A stretch of 64,000 nucleotides of DNA. Origin: Microterricola gilva. Its GTDB lineage: Bacteria; Actinomycetota; Actinomycetes; Actinomycetales; Microbacteriaceae. Positions within the stretch are counted from its first letter, which is position 1, and every line of letters starts with the position of its first letter. The notes under the pieces were generated by a model that saw only the letters and a list, made by a program, of their open reading frames with translations, was not told the DNA's origin and searched no databases. The DNA lies in assembly GCF_004217495.1 (NCBI RefSeq), contig NZ_SHLC01000001.1, positions 3,472,001-3,536,000 of the forward strand. The letters run 5' to 3'. Positions 33,807-44,017 of the stretch are shown here, piece by piece. The position numbers were made by a program, and so were the translations under genes.

Positions 33807-34513
33807 TGAAGCGTCTGCTGCGGCCGTTCTGGTGGTGGCTGGACTATGTCTACGCGGGCTGGCAGCAGTGGCGATCGCTGTTCCGGCATCGGACGCCGCG
33901 TCACTTCGGCGTCGGAGACCCCGAGCTGCCGGCCGTCGTGCTGCTGCCCGGCGTCTACGAGACCTGGCTCTTCCTCGAGCCGCTGGCCACGCGGCTGAAC
34001 AGGCGCGGCTATCGCGTCTTCGCCATTCCCGAGCTGTCATTCAACCGGATGCCGGTGCTGCGCTCGGCCGAGGTGGTCGCCGCCGCGCTCAGGCAGCTCT
34101 CCGTCGAGCACGGCATCACGGAGTTCGTGCTGCTCGCGCACAGCAAGGGAGGCCTCATCGGCAAGAAGCTCATGGTGTCCGAACACCCGGGCCTGGTTGG
34201 CATGGTCGCGATCTCGACGCCGTTCAACGGCTCAAGCTACGCGCAGTTTCTGCCGACATCCACGCTGCGCGCCTTCTCGCCGAACGATGAGGTGCTCAAG
34301 GAACTTCTCACCCACCTGCACACCAACGAGAAGATCGTCTCGGTCTACGCCGAGTTCGACCCGCACATCCCAGGCAAGAGTGCGATCGAGGGCGGGCAGA
34401 ACATCGAGCTGCCGATCAACGGCCACTTCCTCCTGCTCGGCAACAAGCTACTCGGCGACACCGTCGAGGCCGCCGTGGATGCCATCCACGGGACAGGCGC
34501 GTCGAACTCGTAG
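33803..34513 (+). CDS. Alpha/beta-hydrolase (lipase/esterase-like)
   Basis: A 236-aa hydrolase. AVVLLPGVYETWLFLEPLAT includes the oxyanion region, and FVLLAHSKGGLIGKKLMVSE has the nucleophile elbow with Ser114 in HSKGG. A His in ELPINGHFLLLGN is the probable third member of the triad. The N-terminal WWWLDYVYAGWQQWRSLF could associate with membranes. GTG and ATG are adjacent at the start; the GTG overlaps the marR stop (GTGA), so translation is coupled. It may be an esterase or acyl transferase; the substrate is unknown. A hairpin terminator follows about 90 bp later. Confidence 0.82.
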   Translation: MMKRLLRPFWWWLDYVYAGWQQWRSLFRHRTPRHFGVGDPELPAVVLLPGVYETWLFLEPLATRLNRRGYRVFAIPELSFNRMPVLRSAEVVAAALRQLSVEHGITEFVLLAHSKGGLIGKKLMVSEHPGLVGMVAISTPFNGSSYAQFLPTSTLRAFSPNDEVLKELLTHLHTNEKIVSVYAEFDPHIPGKSAIEGGQNIELPINGHFLLLGNKLLGDTVEAAVDAIHGTGASNS

Positions 34514-34600
34514 GAAGCCACGCTCTCGCGCCCGAACCACGACCGTTTCTGCGAGCTCGGTGCCGCACGGCCGGCCTGCGCTCACTCTGCTGCACACAAA

Positions 34601-34634
34601 CAAGAAGGCCCCCGATTTCTCGGGGGCCTTCTTG
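34601..34634. terminator. Bidirectional terminator between hydrolase gene and tRNA-Leu
   Basis: CAAGAAGGCCCCCGA pairs perfectly with TCGGGGGCCTTCTTG around a 4-nt loop. T-rich sequence follows on both strands. It serves the minus-strand tRNA and the convergent hydrolase gene. Confidence 0.88.
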
Positions 34635-34668
34635 TTTCTGAATTCCTTGGCAAGGAACTCAATTCGCG

Positions 34669-34752
34669 TGCGCGAGGGGGGACTTGAACCCCCACGCCCT
34701 TTCGAGCACTGGCACCTGAAGCCAGCGCGTCTGCCAATTCCGCCACTCGCGC
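34669..34752 (-). tRNA. tRNA-Leu (anticodon CAG)
   Basis: An 84-nt class II tRNA read on the minus strand. The acceptor GCGCGAG pairs with CTCGCGC, followed by A as discriminator base. The D-arm, the anticodon loop TTCAGGT within CTGGC...GCCAG, an extended variable arm and GGTTCAAGTCC in the T-arm are present. CCA is not encoded. Confidence 0.95.
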
Positions 34753-34991
34753 GAACTTGACGAGATTAGCATCTTCGCGACGCGAGCACCATTTGAGCGA
34801 TTCGGCGGGAGTGTCGGAGGGCCCGAAAAGGTGCGATCATCCAGCAGACCTGTCATCCTCAAGGGCGAGTTTCGACCGGTTCTCGCCCGTGAACATGCGG
34901 GTGAGAGCACAGAAGTGCGCATACAAAGGCGGGTTCCCAGCGGGCCCGACTAACATTTGATAGTCATCAGAACCGGAAAGCGGGAGAGCTA

Positions 34992-35741
34992 GTGGGCTTA
35001 CTGGACAACTTCGAGAAGGGTCTCGAGCGTGCCGTCAACGGCGCTTTTGCGAAGACTTTTCGCTCGGGGCTGCAGCCGGTTGAGATCACCTCTGCCCTGC
35101 GCAGGGAACTCGACACCAAGGCTGCCGTCGTTTCGCGCGACCGCGTGCTCGTGCCCAACAAATTCGTCGTGCGCATGAACGCCGACGACTACAGCCGCAT
35201 GCGCGCGCTCGGCCCCGCCCTCACCGACGAACTCGCCCAGCTCGTGCAGCAGCACGCGGCAAGCCAGGGCTTCCAGTTCGCCGGGGCACTCAGCATCGGG
35301 CTGCAGAGCGACCCGGGGCTCAGCCTCGGCATCGTGCAGGTCGACTCAAGCAACGTCAAGGGCGAAGTCGCCTGGGCCCCCGTCGTCGACGTCAACGGCA
35401 AGCGCTACCCGCTGCTGAAGGCGCGAACCGTGATCGGCCGCGGCAGCGATGCCGACATCACGGTCGAAGACACCGGCACCAGCCGACGCCACGTCGAGAT
35501 CCTCTGGGACGGCAGGCGCGCCAAGGTGCGCGACCTTGGCTCCACGAACGGCTCGAAGCTCAACGGGGCCCCGGTCACTGAAGCCGTGCTCGAACCGGAG
35601 TCCGTCATCACCATCGGCCGCACCAACATCACCTTCCGGGTGCTCGCTCAGGCCGCGCCGAGCGCGCAGCAACCAGAGAGCTTCGGCGATGCGACGCAGC
35701 GCCATGACATGGATGGATTCTGGGGGCCCCGTGACCAGTGA
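34992..35741 (+). CDS. fhaA: FhaA, DUF3662 and FHA domain protein
   Basis: A 249-aa protein, first gene of the kinase cluster. The DUF3662 domain (MGLLDNFEKGLERAVNGAFA, then PVEITSALRRELDTKAAVV) covers residues 1-120. The FHA domain at about 150-225 has TVIGRGSDADITV, SRRHVEI and LGSTNGSKLNG, the residues that read phosphothreonine. In mycobacteria FhaA binds phosphorylated MviN and regulates peptidoglycan synthesis. The linker between the domains is short here. The GTG start has GGGAGAG upstream, and TAACAT about 36 bp before it could be the -10 element of the operon. Confidence 0.93.
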   Translation: MGLLDNFEKGLERAVNGAFAKTFRSGLQPVEITSALRRELDTKAAVVSRDRVLVPNKFVVRMNADDYSRMRALGPALTDELAQLVQQHAASQGFQFAGALSIGLQSDPGLSLGIVQVDSSNVKGEVAWAPVVDVNGKRYPLLKARTVIGRGSDADITVEDTGTSRRHVEILWDGRRAKVRDLGSTNGSKLNGAPVTEAVLEPESVITIGRTNITFRVLAQAAPSAQQPESFGDATQRHDMDGFWGPRDQ

Positions 35742-36348
35742 GCTCACCTTGCTGGTGTTGCGGCTCGGCTTCCTGCTGCTGCTCTGGCTCTTCGTCTTCG
35801 CCATCGTCTACGCGCTGCGTTCCGATCTGTTCGGCCAGCGGGTGCGCAAGCTGCAGCCGACGTCGGATGCCGCGAGCCCCGTGGTTTCGCCAGCTGCAAA
35901 CGGTGGCGGCTCAACTGGCGCTGGCAGTCCAGTCGGCGCCGCGTCCGGTGCGGCCGCCGCTCCCCTGTTCGCCGCCCATGCCCCGGTTTCGGCGGCCTCC
36001 GCGGCCGAGCCGAACGCCCTCGCCCCGAACTTCGGTCGCGAGACCGCAACGGCCGGCGCCGCGCAGCGTCTCGTCATCACCTCCGGAGCCAAGGCGGGAG
36101 CCGAGTTCCCGCTCGGTCGCGACGAGATCACGATCGGCCGGTCGAGCGACTCGGCCATCGTCATCCGGGACGACTACACCTCCACCCACCACGCGCGCCT
36201 CATGCTGTGGAACGACCAGTGGATGTTGCAGGACCTCGACTCGACCAACGGCACCTTCCTTGACGGCGTCCGCGTTGCCGTTCCCACGCCGATTCCGCTG
36301 AACACCCCGGTGAAGATCGGTTCGACGAGCTTCGAACTGCGACGGTAG
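35731..36348 (+). CDS. fhaB: FhaB (FipA), membrane-anchored FHA protein
   Basis: A 205-aa protein with an N-terminal membrane segment (ELTLLVLRLGFLLLLWLFVF followed by AIVYALR) and an Ala/Ser/Pro-rich linker. The C-terminal FHA domain (from about residue 120) has EITIGRSSDSAIVI, STHHARL and LDSTNGTFLDG. In mycobacteria this protein is phosphorylated by the neighbouring kinases and contributes to septum assembly under stress. The GTG start lies 10 bp inside the fhaA gene. The next gene, the phosphatase, begins 5 bp after its stop. Confidence 0.92.
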   Translation: MTSELTLLVLRLGFLLLLWLFVFAIVYALRSDLFGQRVRKLQPTSDAASPVVSPAANGGGSTGAGSPVGAASGAAAAPLFAAHAPVSAASAAEPNALAPNFGRETATAGAAQRLVITSGAKAGAEFPLGRDEITIGRSSDSAIVIRDDYTSTHHARLMLWNDQWMLQDLDSTNGTFLDGVRVAVPTPIPLNTPVKIGSTSFELRR

Positions 36349-36352
36349 GCGC

Positions 36353-37588
36353 ATGGCGAGGGTCTCTGACAGCGCGGCGGTCTCACACGTCGGACGCATC
36401 CGTTCGAACAACCAGGACTCCGGCCTCGCCGGCAGCGGGCTGTTCGTCGTCGCCGACGGCATGGGCGGCCACGCGGGCGGAGACGTGGCATCCGCGATCG
36501 CGATCACGCGCATGGCCGAGGCTGATCAGGACTACTCGACCCCTCAGGAGGCCGAGTTCGCGCTGCAGGCGGCCCTCGTCGCCGCCAACGCCCTGCTGGC
36601 TGAGACGGTCTTCGAGCACACCGAACTGACCGGCATGGGCACGACGGTCAGCGCGCTGGCCGTGCTCGGCGACGAGGTGGCGATCGCCCACATCGGTGAC
36701 TCCCGCATCTATCTCTACCGTGACGGCGACGTCTCGCAGATCACGATCGACCACACCTTCGTCCAGCGCCTCGTCGACAGCGGCCGCATCACGGAGGAGG
36801 AGGCGGCGGTGCACCCCCGTCGCAGCGTGCTCATGCGCGTGCTCGGCGACGTCGACTCTGCGCCGGAGATCGACACCTCCATCCTGGCCACGCGCCCCGG
36901 CGACCGGTGGCTGCTCTGCTCGGACGGCCTGAGCGGCGTCGTCTCGCTCGATCAGATCCGCGCCGAGTTCGCGATGGGCGGCCGTGCCCACGATCTCGCC
37001 CAGCGCCTGGTCAAGGACAGCCTGGATGCCGGAGCACCGGACAACGTCACCGTCGTCATCGTCGACATCGGTGAGACCGCGCCGCTCCGCACCGACCCGC
37101 TCATCGTCGGATCGGCCGCGTCGCCGCTCAGCTTCGCCGCCCCGGAACCGCCGCGAGTCCGCTCGATGCGCCTGCCGCCGTTCCGCCTGCACCCCGTGCG
37201 CGAGAGCCACTTCGAGCCGGACTCCCAGGATTACCTCGACGAACTCATCGAAGAGGACCGCCGCCGCGTCGCCCGCCGCCGGGCCGTCTGGCTCGCCTCC
37301 ATCATCGCGCTGGTCGCCGCCATCGTGATCGCCTGCGTCGTCGCGTACCAGTGGACCCAGACCCGCTACTTCGTCGGCAGTGAGAGCGGCACCGTCGCCA
37401 TCTACCGCGGCGTGCAACAGAACCTCGGCCCGATCGCCCTGAGCGAGGTCTACAAGAAGACCGACATCGCCATTGCCGATCTCAAGCCATATGACCAGAA
37501 GATCGTCGAAGCCACGATCAGCGCCGGTTCGCTGAGCGAGGCCAGAGAGATCGTCACCCGACTGGAGGCCAGTCGTGTCCCGGACTAA
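36353..37588 (+). CDS. pstP: PstP, PP2C-type Ser/Thr protein phosphatase
   Basis: A 411-aa phosphatase that reverses PknA/PknB phosphorylation. The PP2C domain (residues 1-240) has SHVGRIRSNNQDSGLAGSG, FVVADGMGGHAGGDVAS (metal-binding Asp), AIAHIGDSRIYLYRDGDVSQ, LCSDGLSGVVSL and APDNVTVVIVD. A basic stretch at about residues 300-315 precedes one membrane segment (VWLASIIALVAAIVIACVVA), and an extracellular part of about 70 residues follows, shorter than in mycobacteria. The last 14 bp overlap rodA. It lies inside the cluster with both its kinases. Confidence 0.95.
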   Translation: MARVSDSAAVSHVGRIRSNNQDSGLAGSGLFVVADGMGGHAGGDVASAIAITRMAEADQDYSTPQEAEFALQAALVAANALLAETVFEHTELTGMGTTVSALAVLGDEVAIAHIGDSRIYLYRDGDVSQITIDHTFVQRLVDSGRITEEEAAVHPRRSVLMRVLGDVDSAPEIDTSILATRPGDRWLLCSDGLSGVVSLDQIRAEFAMGGRAHDLAQRLVKDSLDAGAPDNVTVVIVDIGETAPLRTDPLIVGSAASPLSFAAPEPPRVRSMRLPPFRLHPVRESHFEPDSQDYLDELIEEDRRRVARRRAVWLASIIALVAAIVIACVVAYQWTQTRYFVGSESGTVAIYRGVQQNLGPIALSEVYKKTDIAIADLKPYDQKIVEATISAGSLSEAREIVTRLEASRVPD

Positions 37589-38993
37589 CGCACGCACGGC
37601 GGATGCCGCCGGGCGCCAGACGCGCAGCTCCACCAACACGGGCAGCGTCCGTCGCATCCGCATTCCGCAGAAGCTCCGCAACCTCGAGCTCGTTCTGCTG
37701 ATCTTCGCCTGCTCGATCAACGCCATCGCCATCGTGCTCGTGCAGCTCGGCGAACTCGGCACCCTCGACACGACGCTCGTCGTGCTCGGCGCCGGGCTCT
37801 CGCTGCTCGTCTTCGGCATGCACGTGGCGATGCGCTTCATCGCCCGCGACGCCGACCCGTTCATCCTGCCGATCGCCACCGTGCTCAACGGCCTCGGTAT
37901 CGCCATGATCTACCGCGTCGACCTGCTGCTCGGCGACACGGGCTGGGACAGCGCGGCCGTGCGCCAGATCGTGTGGAGCGCGATGGCGATCATCGCCGCA
38001 CTGGCGGTCATCATCGTCATCCGCAACCACCGCGTGCTCTTCCGCTACACCTACGTGGCCGGCTTCGTGGCCGTCATCCTGTTGCTGCTCCCACTCGTCC
38101 CCGGCCTCGGCCATGAGGTCAACGGTGCCCGCGTCTGGATCGGCATCGGCGACTTCGCCACCTTCCAGCCCGGTGAGATCGCCAAGATCGCGCTGGCCGT
38201 GTTCTTCGCCGGCTACCTGGTGCGCAATCGCGACAGCCTCTCGATGGTCGGCAGCAAGTTCCTCGGCATGCGGATGCCGCGCATGCGCGATCTCGGGCCG
38301 CTGATCGTGGTCTGGGCCCTCTCGATGTCTGTCATCGTCTTCCAGCGCGATCTCGGCACCGCCTTGCTCTACTTCGGTCTGTTCCTCGTCATGCTCTACG
38401 TCGCCACCGGGCGACTCAGCTGGGTGCTGCTCGGCCTCAGCCTGTTCTTCGGCGGCGCGCTCATCGCGAGCCAGACGCTCGACTACGTGAACGGGCGCTT
38501 CAACAACTGGCTCGACGCCTTCAACCCGGCCGTCTACGAGGCGGCGGGCGGCAGCTACCAGCTCGTGCAGGGCCTCTTCGGCCTCGCCAACGGCGGCCTG
38601 CTCGGCACCGGGCTCGGCCAGGGCCGCCCTGACCTCACCCCCGTCCCACAGAGCGACTACATCATCGCCAGCCTCGGTGAGGAGCTCGGCCTTGCCGGCA
38701 TCTTCGCGATCCTCTCGCTCTACATGCTCTTCATCGCACGCGGATTCCGTATCGGGTTCGCCGGGCAGGACGACTTCGGCAAGCTCCTCGGCGTCGGCCT
38801 GGCCTTCGTCGTCGCCCTGCAGGTGTTCATCGTCATCGGCGGCGTCACCCGCGTCATCCCGCTCACCGGCCTGACAACCCCGTTCCTGGCCGCCGGCGGC
38901 TCATCGCTTGTTGCCAACTGGATCATCGCCGCGCTCCTGCTCAGACTCTCCGACTCGGTGCGCAATCAACCGCGTCTGGTGGTGAACGAATGA
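37575..38993 (+). CDS. rodA: RodA/FtsW-family glycan polymerase (SEDS)
   Basis: A 472-aa SEDS glycosyltransferase with about eleven membrane segments that polymerises lipid II for elongation. NGARVWIGIGDFATFQPGEI is the family signature, followed by FQRDLGTALLYFGLFLVMLY, QSDYIIASLGEELGLAGIFA and the C-terminal GLTTPFLAAGGSSLVANWII. It works with the class B PBP encoded immediately downstream, whose start overlaps its stop by 4 bp. The basic, disordered N-terminus of about 40 residues may be phosphorylated by the nearby kinases. The GTG start overlaps pstP. Confidence 0.94.
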   Translation: MSRTNARTADAAGRQTRSSTNTGSVRRIRIPQKLRNLELVLLIFACSINAIAIVLVQLGELGTLDTTLVVLGAGLSLLVFGMHVAMRFIARDADPFILPIATVLNGLGIAMIYRVDLLLGDTGWDSAAVRQIVWSAMAIIAALAVIIVIRNHRVLFRYTYVAGFVAVILLLLPLVPGLGHEVNGARVWIGIGDFATFQPGEIAKIALAVFFAGYLVRNRDSLSMVGSKFLGMRMPRMRDLGPLIVVWALSMSVIVFQRDLGTALLYFGLFLVMLYVATGRLSWVLLGLSLFFGGALIASQTLDYVNGRFNNWLDAFNPAVYEAAGGSYQLVQGLFGLANGGLLGTGLGQGRPDLTPVPQSDYIIASLGEELGLAGIFAILSLYMLFIARGFRIGFAGQDDFGKLLGVGLAFVVALQVFIVIGGVTRVIPLTGLTTPFLAAGGSSLVANWIIAALLLRLSDSVRNQPRLVVNE

Positions 38994-40444
38994 ACCGCGA
39001 ACTCAAGCGCGTGAGCATCGTCGTCTTCGCGATGTTCCTGGCCCTGTTCACCTCGACGACGATCATCCAAGTCGTCCAGGCCGACAATCTCCGCAACGAC
39101 GCGCGCAACACCCGCACGCTCTACGACAGCTACGAGGTCGAGCGCGGCCCGATCCTCGCCGGCGGTGCGCCGATCGCCGAATCGGTGCCGAGCGACGACA
39201 ACTACCTGTTCCAGCGGGTCTACAGCAACGGAGCGCTCTACGCACCCGTCACGGGCTTCTTCCCCGTCAACGGCGAGCCGACCGCGCTCGAGGGCAAGCT
39301 GAACAGCTACCTCAGCGGCACCGCGAACGCCCAGTTCCTCGACTCGCTCGAACGCCTTTTCACCGGCCAGGGCCGCAAGGGTGCATCCGTCTCGGTCACG
39401 ATCGACCCCGTCGCGCAGCAGGCCGCGTGGGACGCACTCGGCGACTACACGGGATCCGTGGTCGTGACGCAGCCGAAGACCGGCCGCGTCATCGCGATGG
39501 TCTCCAAGCCGAGTTACGATCCCAACACGCTCGCCGTGCACGACAGTGAGATCGTCGACCAGAACTACGAGGCCCTGCTGGCCGACCCGGGCGACCCTCT
39601 CATCAACCGCGCCATCGGCGGCGACATGAACCCTCCCGGTTCCGTCTTCAAGCTCGTGGTCGTCGCGGCTGCGCTCGAATCCGGCCAGTACACGCCGGAG
39701 AGTGAGTTCCCCAACCCGCCGACGTTCCAGCTGCCTGGCACCGACACGATCATCCGCAACAGCGGCGGAGACGACTGTGGAGGCGGCGAGACCGTGACCA
39801 TCGCGACGGCACTCCGTCTCAGCTGCAATGTGCCGATGGCCGAGCTCGGTCTCGCACTCGGCGATGACGCCATCCGCGAGCAGGCGGAGAAGTTCGGCTT
39901 CAACGACGAGTTCCAGATCCCCCTGGATGTCGAGGCCAGCGTCTACCCGCGCGTGCTCGACGATGCCCAGACCGCGATGACCGCGTACGGCCAGTACGAG
40001 GTGCGGGCGACTCCGCTGCAGATGGCGATGGTCTCCGCGGCGATCGCCAATGGTGGCATGGTCATGAACCCGAACATGGTCGAGGCGATCACGGCCCCGA
40101 ACCTCAGCCCGCTCGAAACGTTCGAGCCGAGCGAGTATCAGCGCGCGATCAGCCAAGAAACCGCGGCGACGATGACCGAAATGATGGTCAACGGAGTCGA
40201 AAACGGCGCCGCGAGTAATGCAAGAATAGACGGGGTCAGTGTTGCCGGTAAGACGGGTACGGCAGAGAACGACGGAGATGCTCCGTACACACTCTGGTTT
40301 ACCGGATTTGCCCCCGCAGACGACCCAGAATATGCAATCACCGTCCTCATTGAGGATGGCGGGGGAATGGGCCAAACGGGGTACGGCAATCTACTTGCCG
40401 CACCGGTCGCACAACAGGTACTAGAGGCGGTGCTGAATAAATGA
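38990..40444 (+). CDS. pbpA: PbpA, class B penicillin-binding protein (transpeptidase)
   Basis: A 484-aa transpeptidase. One membrane anchor ([20 protein letters not shown], residues 10-29) is followed by a dimerisation domain and the catalytic domain. The three penicillin-binding motifs are SVFK (nucleophile Ser218), SCN (residues 278-280) and KTG (residues 421-423 in [12 protein letters not shown]). It crosslinks peptidoglycan made by RodA. GxxDY-type PASTA domains are absent, as in mycobacterial PbpA. The ATG overlaps the rodA stop, and its own stop overlaps pknA, so translation is coupled through this part of the operon. Confidence 0.95.
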   Translation: MNRELKRVSIVVFAMFLALFTSTTIIQVVQADNLRNDARNTRTLYDSYEVERGPILAGGAPIAESVPSDDNYLFQRVYSNGALYAPVTGFFPVNGEPTALEGKLNSYLSGTANAQFLDSLERLFTGQGRKGASVSVTIDPVAQQAAWDALGDYTGSVVVTQPKTGRVIAMVSKPSYDPNTLAVHDSEIVDQNYEALLADPGDPLINRAIGGDMNPPGSVFKLVVVAAALESGQYTPESEFPNPPTFQLPGTDTIIRNSGGDDCGGGETVTIATALRLSCNVPMAELGLALGDDAIREQAEKFGFNDEFQIPLDVEASVYPRVLDDAQTAMTAYGQYEVRATPLQMAMVSAAIANGGMVMNPNMVEAITAPNLSPLETFEPSEYQRAISQETAATMTEMMVNGVENGAASNARIDGVSVAGKTGTAENDGDAPYTLWFTGFAPADDPEYAITVLIEDGGGMGQTGYGNLLAAPVAQQVLEAVLNK

Positions 40445-42180
40445 GGCCAACAACAGGGCTCACCTTCGGGGGACGATACGAACTCCTTTCGCGAATTGCG
40501 ATCGGCGGAATGGGCGAGGTGTGGCAAGCCACAGACCTCGTCATCGGTCGTCAGGTCGCCATCAAGATTTTGAAGGACGAGTACCTCGGTGACCCGGGCT
40601 TCCTGGAGCGCTTCCGCGCCGAGGCCCGCCACGCCGCGCTCGTCAACCACGAGGGCATCGCCAACGTCTTCGACTACGGCGAGGAGGAGGGCAGCGCCTA
40701 CCTCGTGATGGAGCTTGTGCCAGGCGAGGCACTCTCCACGATTCTCGAGCGTGACCACGTGCTCTCCAGCGACAAGGTGCTCGACATCGTCGCCCAGACA
40801 GCGTCGGCACTCCACGCCGCGCACGCTGCCGGCCTCGTCCACCGCGACATCAAGCCGGGCAACCTGCTGATCACGCCGGACGGCCGCGTCAAGATCACCG
40901 ACTTCGGCATCGCCCGCATCGCAGACCAGGTGCCGTTGACCGCCACCGGCCAGGTGATGGGAACCGTGCAGTACCTCTCGCCGGAGCAGGCATCCGGTCA
41001 CCCGGCCTCGCCGACCACCGACATCTACTCGCTCGGCATCGTCGCCTACGAGGCCCTCGCCGGCCGGCGCCCGTTCACGGGCGAGTCCCAGGTCGCAATC
41101 GCGATGGCACAGATCAACGAAGCACCGCCAGAGCTGCCCGTCACGATCTCCGAGCCCGTGCGCAACCTGGTCTTCGCCTGCATCGCCAAGAACCCGGCAG
41201 ACCGCCCGGCGTCTGCGGCGCACCTCGCCCGGGCCGCCACGGCGCTCCGCCGCGGCGATGTGCAGGCCGCTGCGGCCTCCGTACCGGCCGTCCTCGGCGG
41301 AGCGGGTGCAGATACCGCCGCGACGATGCTCTTCCCTGCCCAGGGCGCTCCCACCGTCGCGACGACGGTGCTGCCTGCCACCGAGGGCATCGCAGGCTCG
41401 ATGACGCGCGCAGACACGGTCGCGGCAGAGAAGAAGAAGCGCAGCCCGTGGACGTGGCCGTTGATCGCTCTCATCGCCCTGCTCGCGATCGTGCTGATCG
41501 GTGCCGTGTTCGCCCTGACGAATCAGGGTTCCCCGTCGCCGGACAAGACCACCAAGCCGCCGGCCACCTCGAGCACCCCGACGCCCACGCCGACTCCGAC
41601 CACACCGCCGGCTCCGACGACGGCCGCGATCGTCGAGGCCGACTTCATCGGCCTCACCGCCGATGAGGCGCGCGCCAAGCTCAGCGACCTCGGCATGACC
41701 GCCGATGTTCAGGAGGGCAACGCCGCGACCAACAGCAGCGATGCTGGCAAGGTGTACGCCGTCAACCCGACCGGCAAGAATGTCGCGCTCGGCACGACGA
41801 TCACCGTCACCGTCTGGGCGGCTCCGGCGCAGTTGAGCGCCCCGAGTTCCGCTCCGTCACTGGCGGGCGGCAGCGAGCCGTTCGCACCCGGAAGCGACGT
41901 CAAGGTCACCTGGCCGGCACAGAGCTGCCCGGCCGGGCAGACCCTGAGCGGCTACAAGATCGCCGTCTCCGGCGAGGGTGCGGCCATCAGCGTCGAGGAC
42001 ACCAGCGCCAACGGTTCGCGCTCGGCGGTCATCACCGCCGGAAGCGCACCGTTCTCGGTCACCTTCCAGTACTTCTGCGGTGAGTTCGCCTCCCCCAGCT
42101 CGCCGGCGCTTGACGTCGACGTGCAGGAGCCACAACCGACCACCGGGCCCGATGCGGGAGGTCCTGCTGCCGGCCAGTAG
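40441..42180 (+). CDS. pknA: PknA-like Ser/Thr kinase with PASTA and extra extracellular domain
   Basis: A 579-aa membrane kinase. The kinase domain (about residues 12-270) has [15 protein letters not shown] at the nucleotide loop, Lys42 in [26 protein letters not shown] and SPEQASGH. A linker of 65 residues is followed by one membrane helix ([20 protein letters not shown]), a Thr/Pro-rich stretch, one PASTA domain ([20 protein letters not shown]) and then an added beta-rich domain of about 100 residues with a Cys pair (QSCPAG and YFCGEF). Classical mycobacterial PknA has no PASTA domain, so this kinase differs. It is coupled to pbpA by a 4-bp overlap. Confidence 0.9.
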   Translation: MRPTTGLTFGGRYELLSRIAIGGMGEVWQATDLVIGRQVAIKILKDEYLGDPGFLERFRAEARHAALVNHEGIANVFDYGEEEGSAYLVMELVPGEALSTILERDHVLSSDKVLDIVAQTASALHAAHAAGLVHRDIKPGNLLITPDGRVKITDFGIARIADQVPLTATGQVMGTVQYLSPEQASGHPASPTTDIYSLGIVAYEALAGRRPFTGESQVAIAMAQINEAPPELPVTISEPVRNLVFACIAKNPADRPASAAHLARAATALRRGDVQAAAASVPAVLGGAGADTAATMLFPAQGAPTVATTVLPATEGIAGSMTRADTVAAEKKKRSPWTWPLIALIALLAIVLIGAVFALTNQGSPSPDKTTKPPATSSTPTPTPTPTTPPAPTTAAIVEADFIGLTADEARAKLSDLGMTADVQEGNAATNSSDAGKVYAVNPTGKNVALGTTITVTVWAAPAQLSAPSSAPSLAGGSEPFAPGSDVKVTWPAQSCPAGQTLSGYKIAVSGEGAAISVEDTSANGSRSAVITAGSAPFSVTFQYFCGEFASPSSPALDVDVQEPQPTTGPDAGGPAAGQ

Positions 42181-42244
42181 CACCGGCCCGGATTTTCGCG
42201 GGTAACATTGTCCGCTGTGTGCCGAACCATGAGGGAGATTCGCT

Positions 42245-43942
42245 GTGTCTGAGGAAGGTCGCCTGATCGCTGGGCGCTACCAGGTTGGCGACCTCATCGG
42301 CCGCGGCGGCATGTCCGACGTGCACCGCGGAACGGATTCCCGCCTCGGGCGCACGGTGGCCATCAAGCTGCTTAAGCCGTCGCTCGCCAGCGACCCGGCG
42401 TTCCGCACGCGCTTCCGTCAGGAGGCGCAGGCCGCCGCGCGCATGGCCCACCCGACGATCGTGCGCGTGTTCGACGCCGGCGAGGAGACGATCACCGACG
42501 CGAACGGCCACGAGTCGCAGCTGCCGTTCATCGTGATGGAGTACGTCGACGGCACGCTGCTGAAGGATCTGATCAAGCAGGGGCCGCTCTCGTCGGCCGA
42601 GGCCGTTCGCATCCTCGACGGCGTCCTCACCGCGCTCGAGTACTCGCACCGTGCCGGTGTCGTTCACCGCGACATCAAGCCGGGCAACATCATGATCACC
42701 CGCAACGGCCAGGTGAAGGTGATGGACTTCGGCATCGCCAGGGCCATCTCCGATTCCTCGACGACGGTTGCTCAGACGACCGCGATCCTGGGCACCGCCT
42801 CCTACTTCTCTCCAGAGCAGGCCAAGGGCGAGATCGTTGATGCGCGCACCGATCTGTACTCGACCGGTGTCGTGCTGTTCGAGATGTTGACGTCTCGGCC
42901 GCCGTTCCGCGGCGACACGCCGGTGGCGATCGCCTACCAGCACGTGTCTGAGACCGCACCCAAGCCCAGCAGCTTCAACCCCCAGGTGTCGCCGGCGCTC
43001 GACGTCGTCGTGGCCAGGGCGATGACGAAGGACCGCGAGCAGCGCTACCAGAGCGCCGCCGAGTTCCGCGCGGACCTCGACCTGGCCGGCGCAGGTCAGG
43101 TTCCCATTCACCGGGCACCCGATTCCTCCGCGACCTCGCTCTTCAGCCAGGACCCGCACAGCATCTCCGGTTCCGAACTGGCGCTCAAGCAACTCTCCGA
43201 AGACACCAACATGGTGCGCACGCAGCGCCGCCCACCTGCGCTGTGGATCTGGGCCGGCGTGCTGAGCGTGATCGTGATCGTGATCACGGTCATGATCTGG
43301 GTGCTCAACCTGAACACGGAAACCGAGCTGCCACCGACCTCACGCGAGGTTCCCGTACTCACCGGGCTGAGTTTTGCCGAGGCCCAGGAAGCCCTGGCCG
43401 GGCTCGAACTGCAGTCCGTGGAGGCGCGGGAGGCCAGCTCGACGGTTCCCGTCGATCAGGTGATCCGCACCATGCCGGCCGCTGGAGGCATTGTCAGTCC
43501 AGAGACCATGATCACCGTGTACGTCTCGTCTGGCAAGGTTGTGATTCCCATTCCGGATGTCGCCAACCTCAGCATCGCGGATGCCGAGGCGAAGCTGGGC
43601 GAAGCCGGCTTCGTCCTCGGGCTCACGACGAAGCAGAATTCGCCGACGATTGCGGCCGACGTCGTACTCGAGACAGACCCGGCCGGCGGGGCATCCGCCC
43701 ACGAGGGTGACACCGTGAATCTCACCGTGTCCAGCGGCCTCGTGACTCTGCCTGATCTCACGAGCCAGACACTCAGCGCGGCGACCTCGATCCTCGCCGG
43801 GCCCGATCTGCAACTCACAGCCGAACCCGTGCCCGACCCAGCCTGCGCGGCACAGCCGGGCGATCCGATCACGCACCAGTCGTTGGTCGGCGACGTGCCG
43901 CAGCGCTCAACGGTGCAGCTCAGCTACTGCTCGGGCGACTGA
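42245..43942 (+). CDS. pknB: PknB-like Ser/Thr kinase with three PASTA domains
   Basis: A 565-aa kinase, last gene of the cluster. The kinase domain has DLIGRGGMSDVHRG, Lys41 in [28 protein letters not shown] and SPEQAKGE. One membrane segment (about residues 337-357) is followed by three PASTA domains, REVPVLTGLSFAEAQEALAG, IPDVANLSIADAEAKLGEAG and LPDLTSQTLSAATSIL. The third has a Cys pair (PACAAQ and SYCSGD) that could form a disulfide. The PASTA part senses muropeptides or lipid II. The GTG start has GGGAG upstream, and TAACAT about 36 bp before it may be a second promoter for pknB. Confidence 0.93.
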   Translation: MSEEGRLIAGRYQVGDLIGRGGMSDVHRGTDSRLGRTVAIKLLKPSLASDPAFRTRFRQEAQAAARMAHPTIVRVFDAGEETITDANGHESQLPFIVMEYVDGTLLKDLIKQGPLSSAEAVRILDGVLTALEYSHRAGVVHRDIKPGNIMITRNGQVKVMDFGIARAISDSSTTVAQTTAILGTASYFSPEQAKGEIVDARTDLYSTGVVLFEMLTSRPPFRGDTPVAIAYQHVSETAPKPSSFNPQVSPALDVVVARAMTKDREQRYQSAAEFRADLDLAGAGQVPIHRAPDSSATSLFSQDPHSISGSELALKQLSEDTNMVRTQRRPPALWIWAGVLSVIVIVITVMIWVLNLNTETELPPTSREVPVLTGLSFAEAQEALAGLELQSVEAREASSTVPVDQVIRTMPAAGGIVSPETMITVYVSSGKVVIPIPDVANLSIADAEAKLGEAGFVLGLTTKQNSPTIAADVVLETDPAGGASAHEGDTVNLTVSSGLVTLPDLTSQTLSAATSILAGPDLQLTAEPVPDPACAAQPGDPITHQSLVGDVPQRSTVQLSYCSGD

Positions 43943-44017
43943 CGCTGATCGTCGGCTGACGGAGGAACGAGCGAGGCCATGAGCGTTGGCCCGAAGTCGT
44001 CTCCTCGCGGGTGAGAC

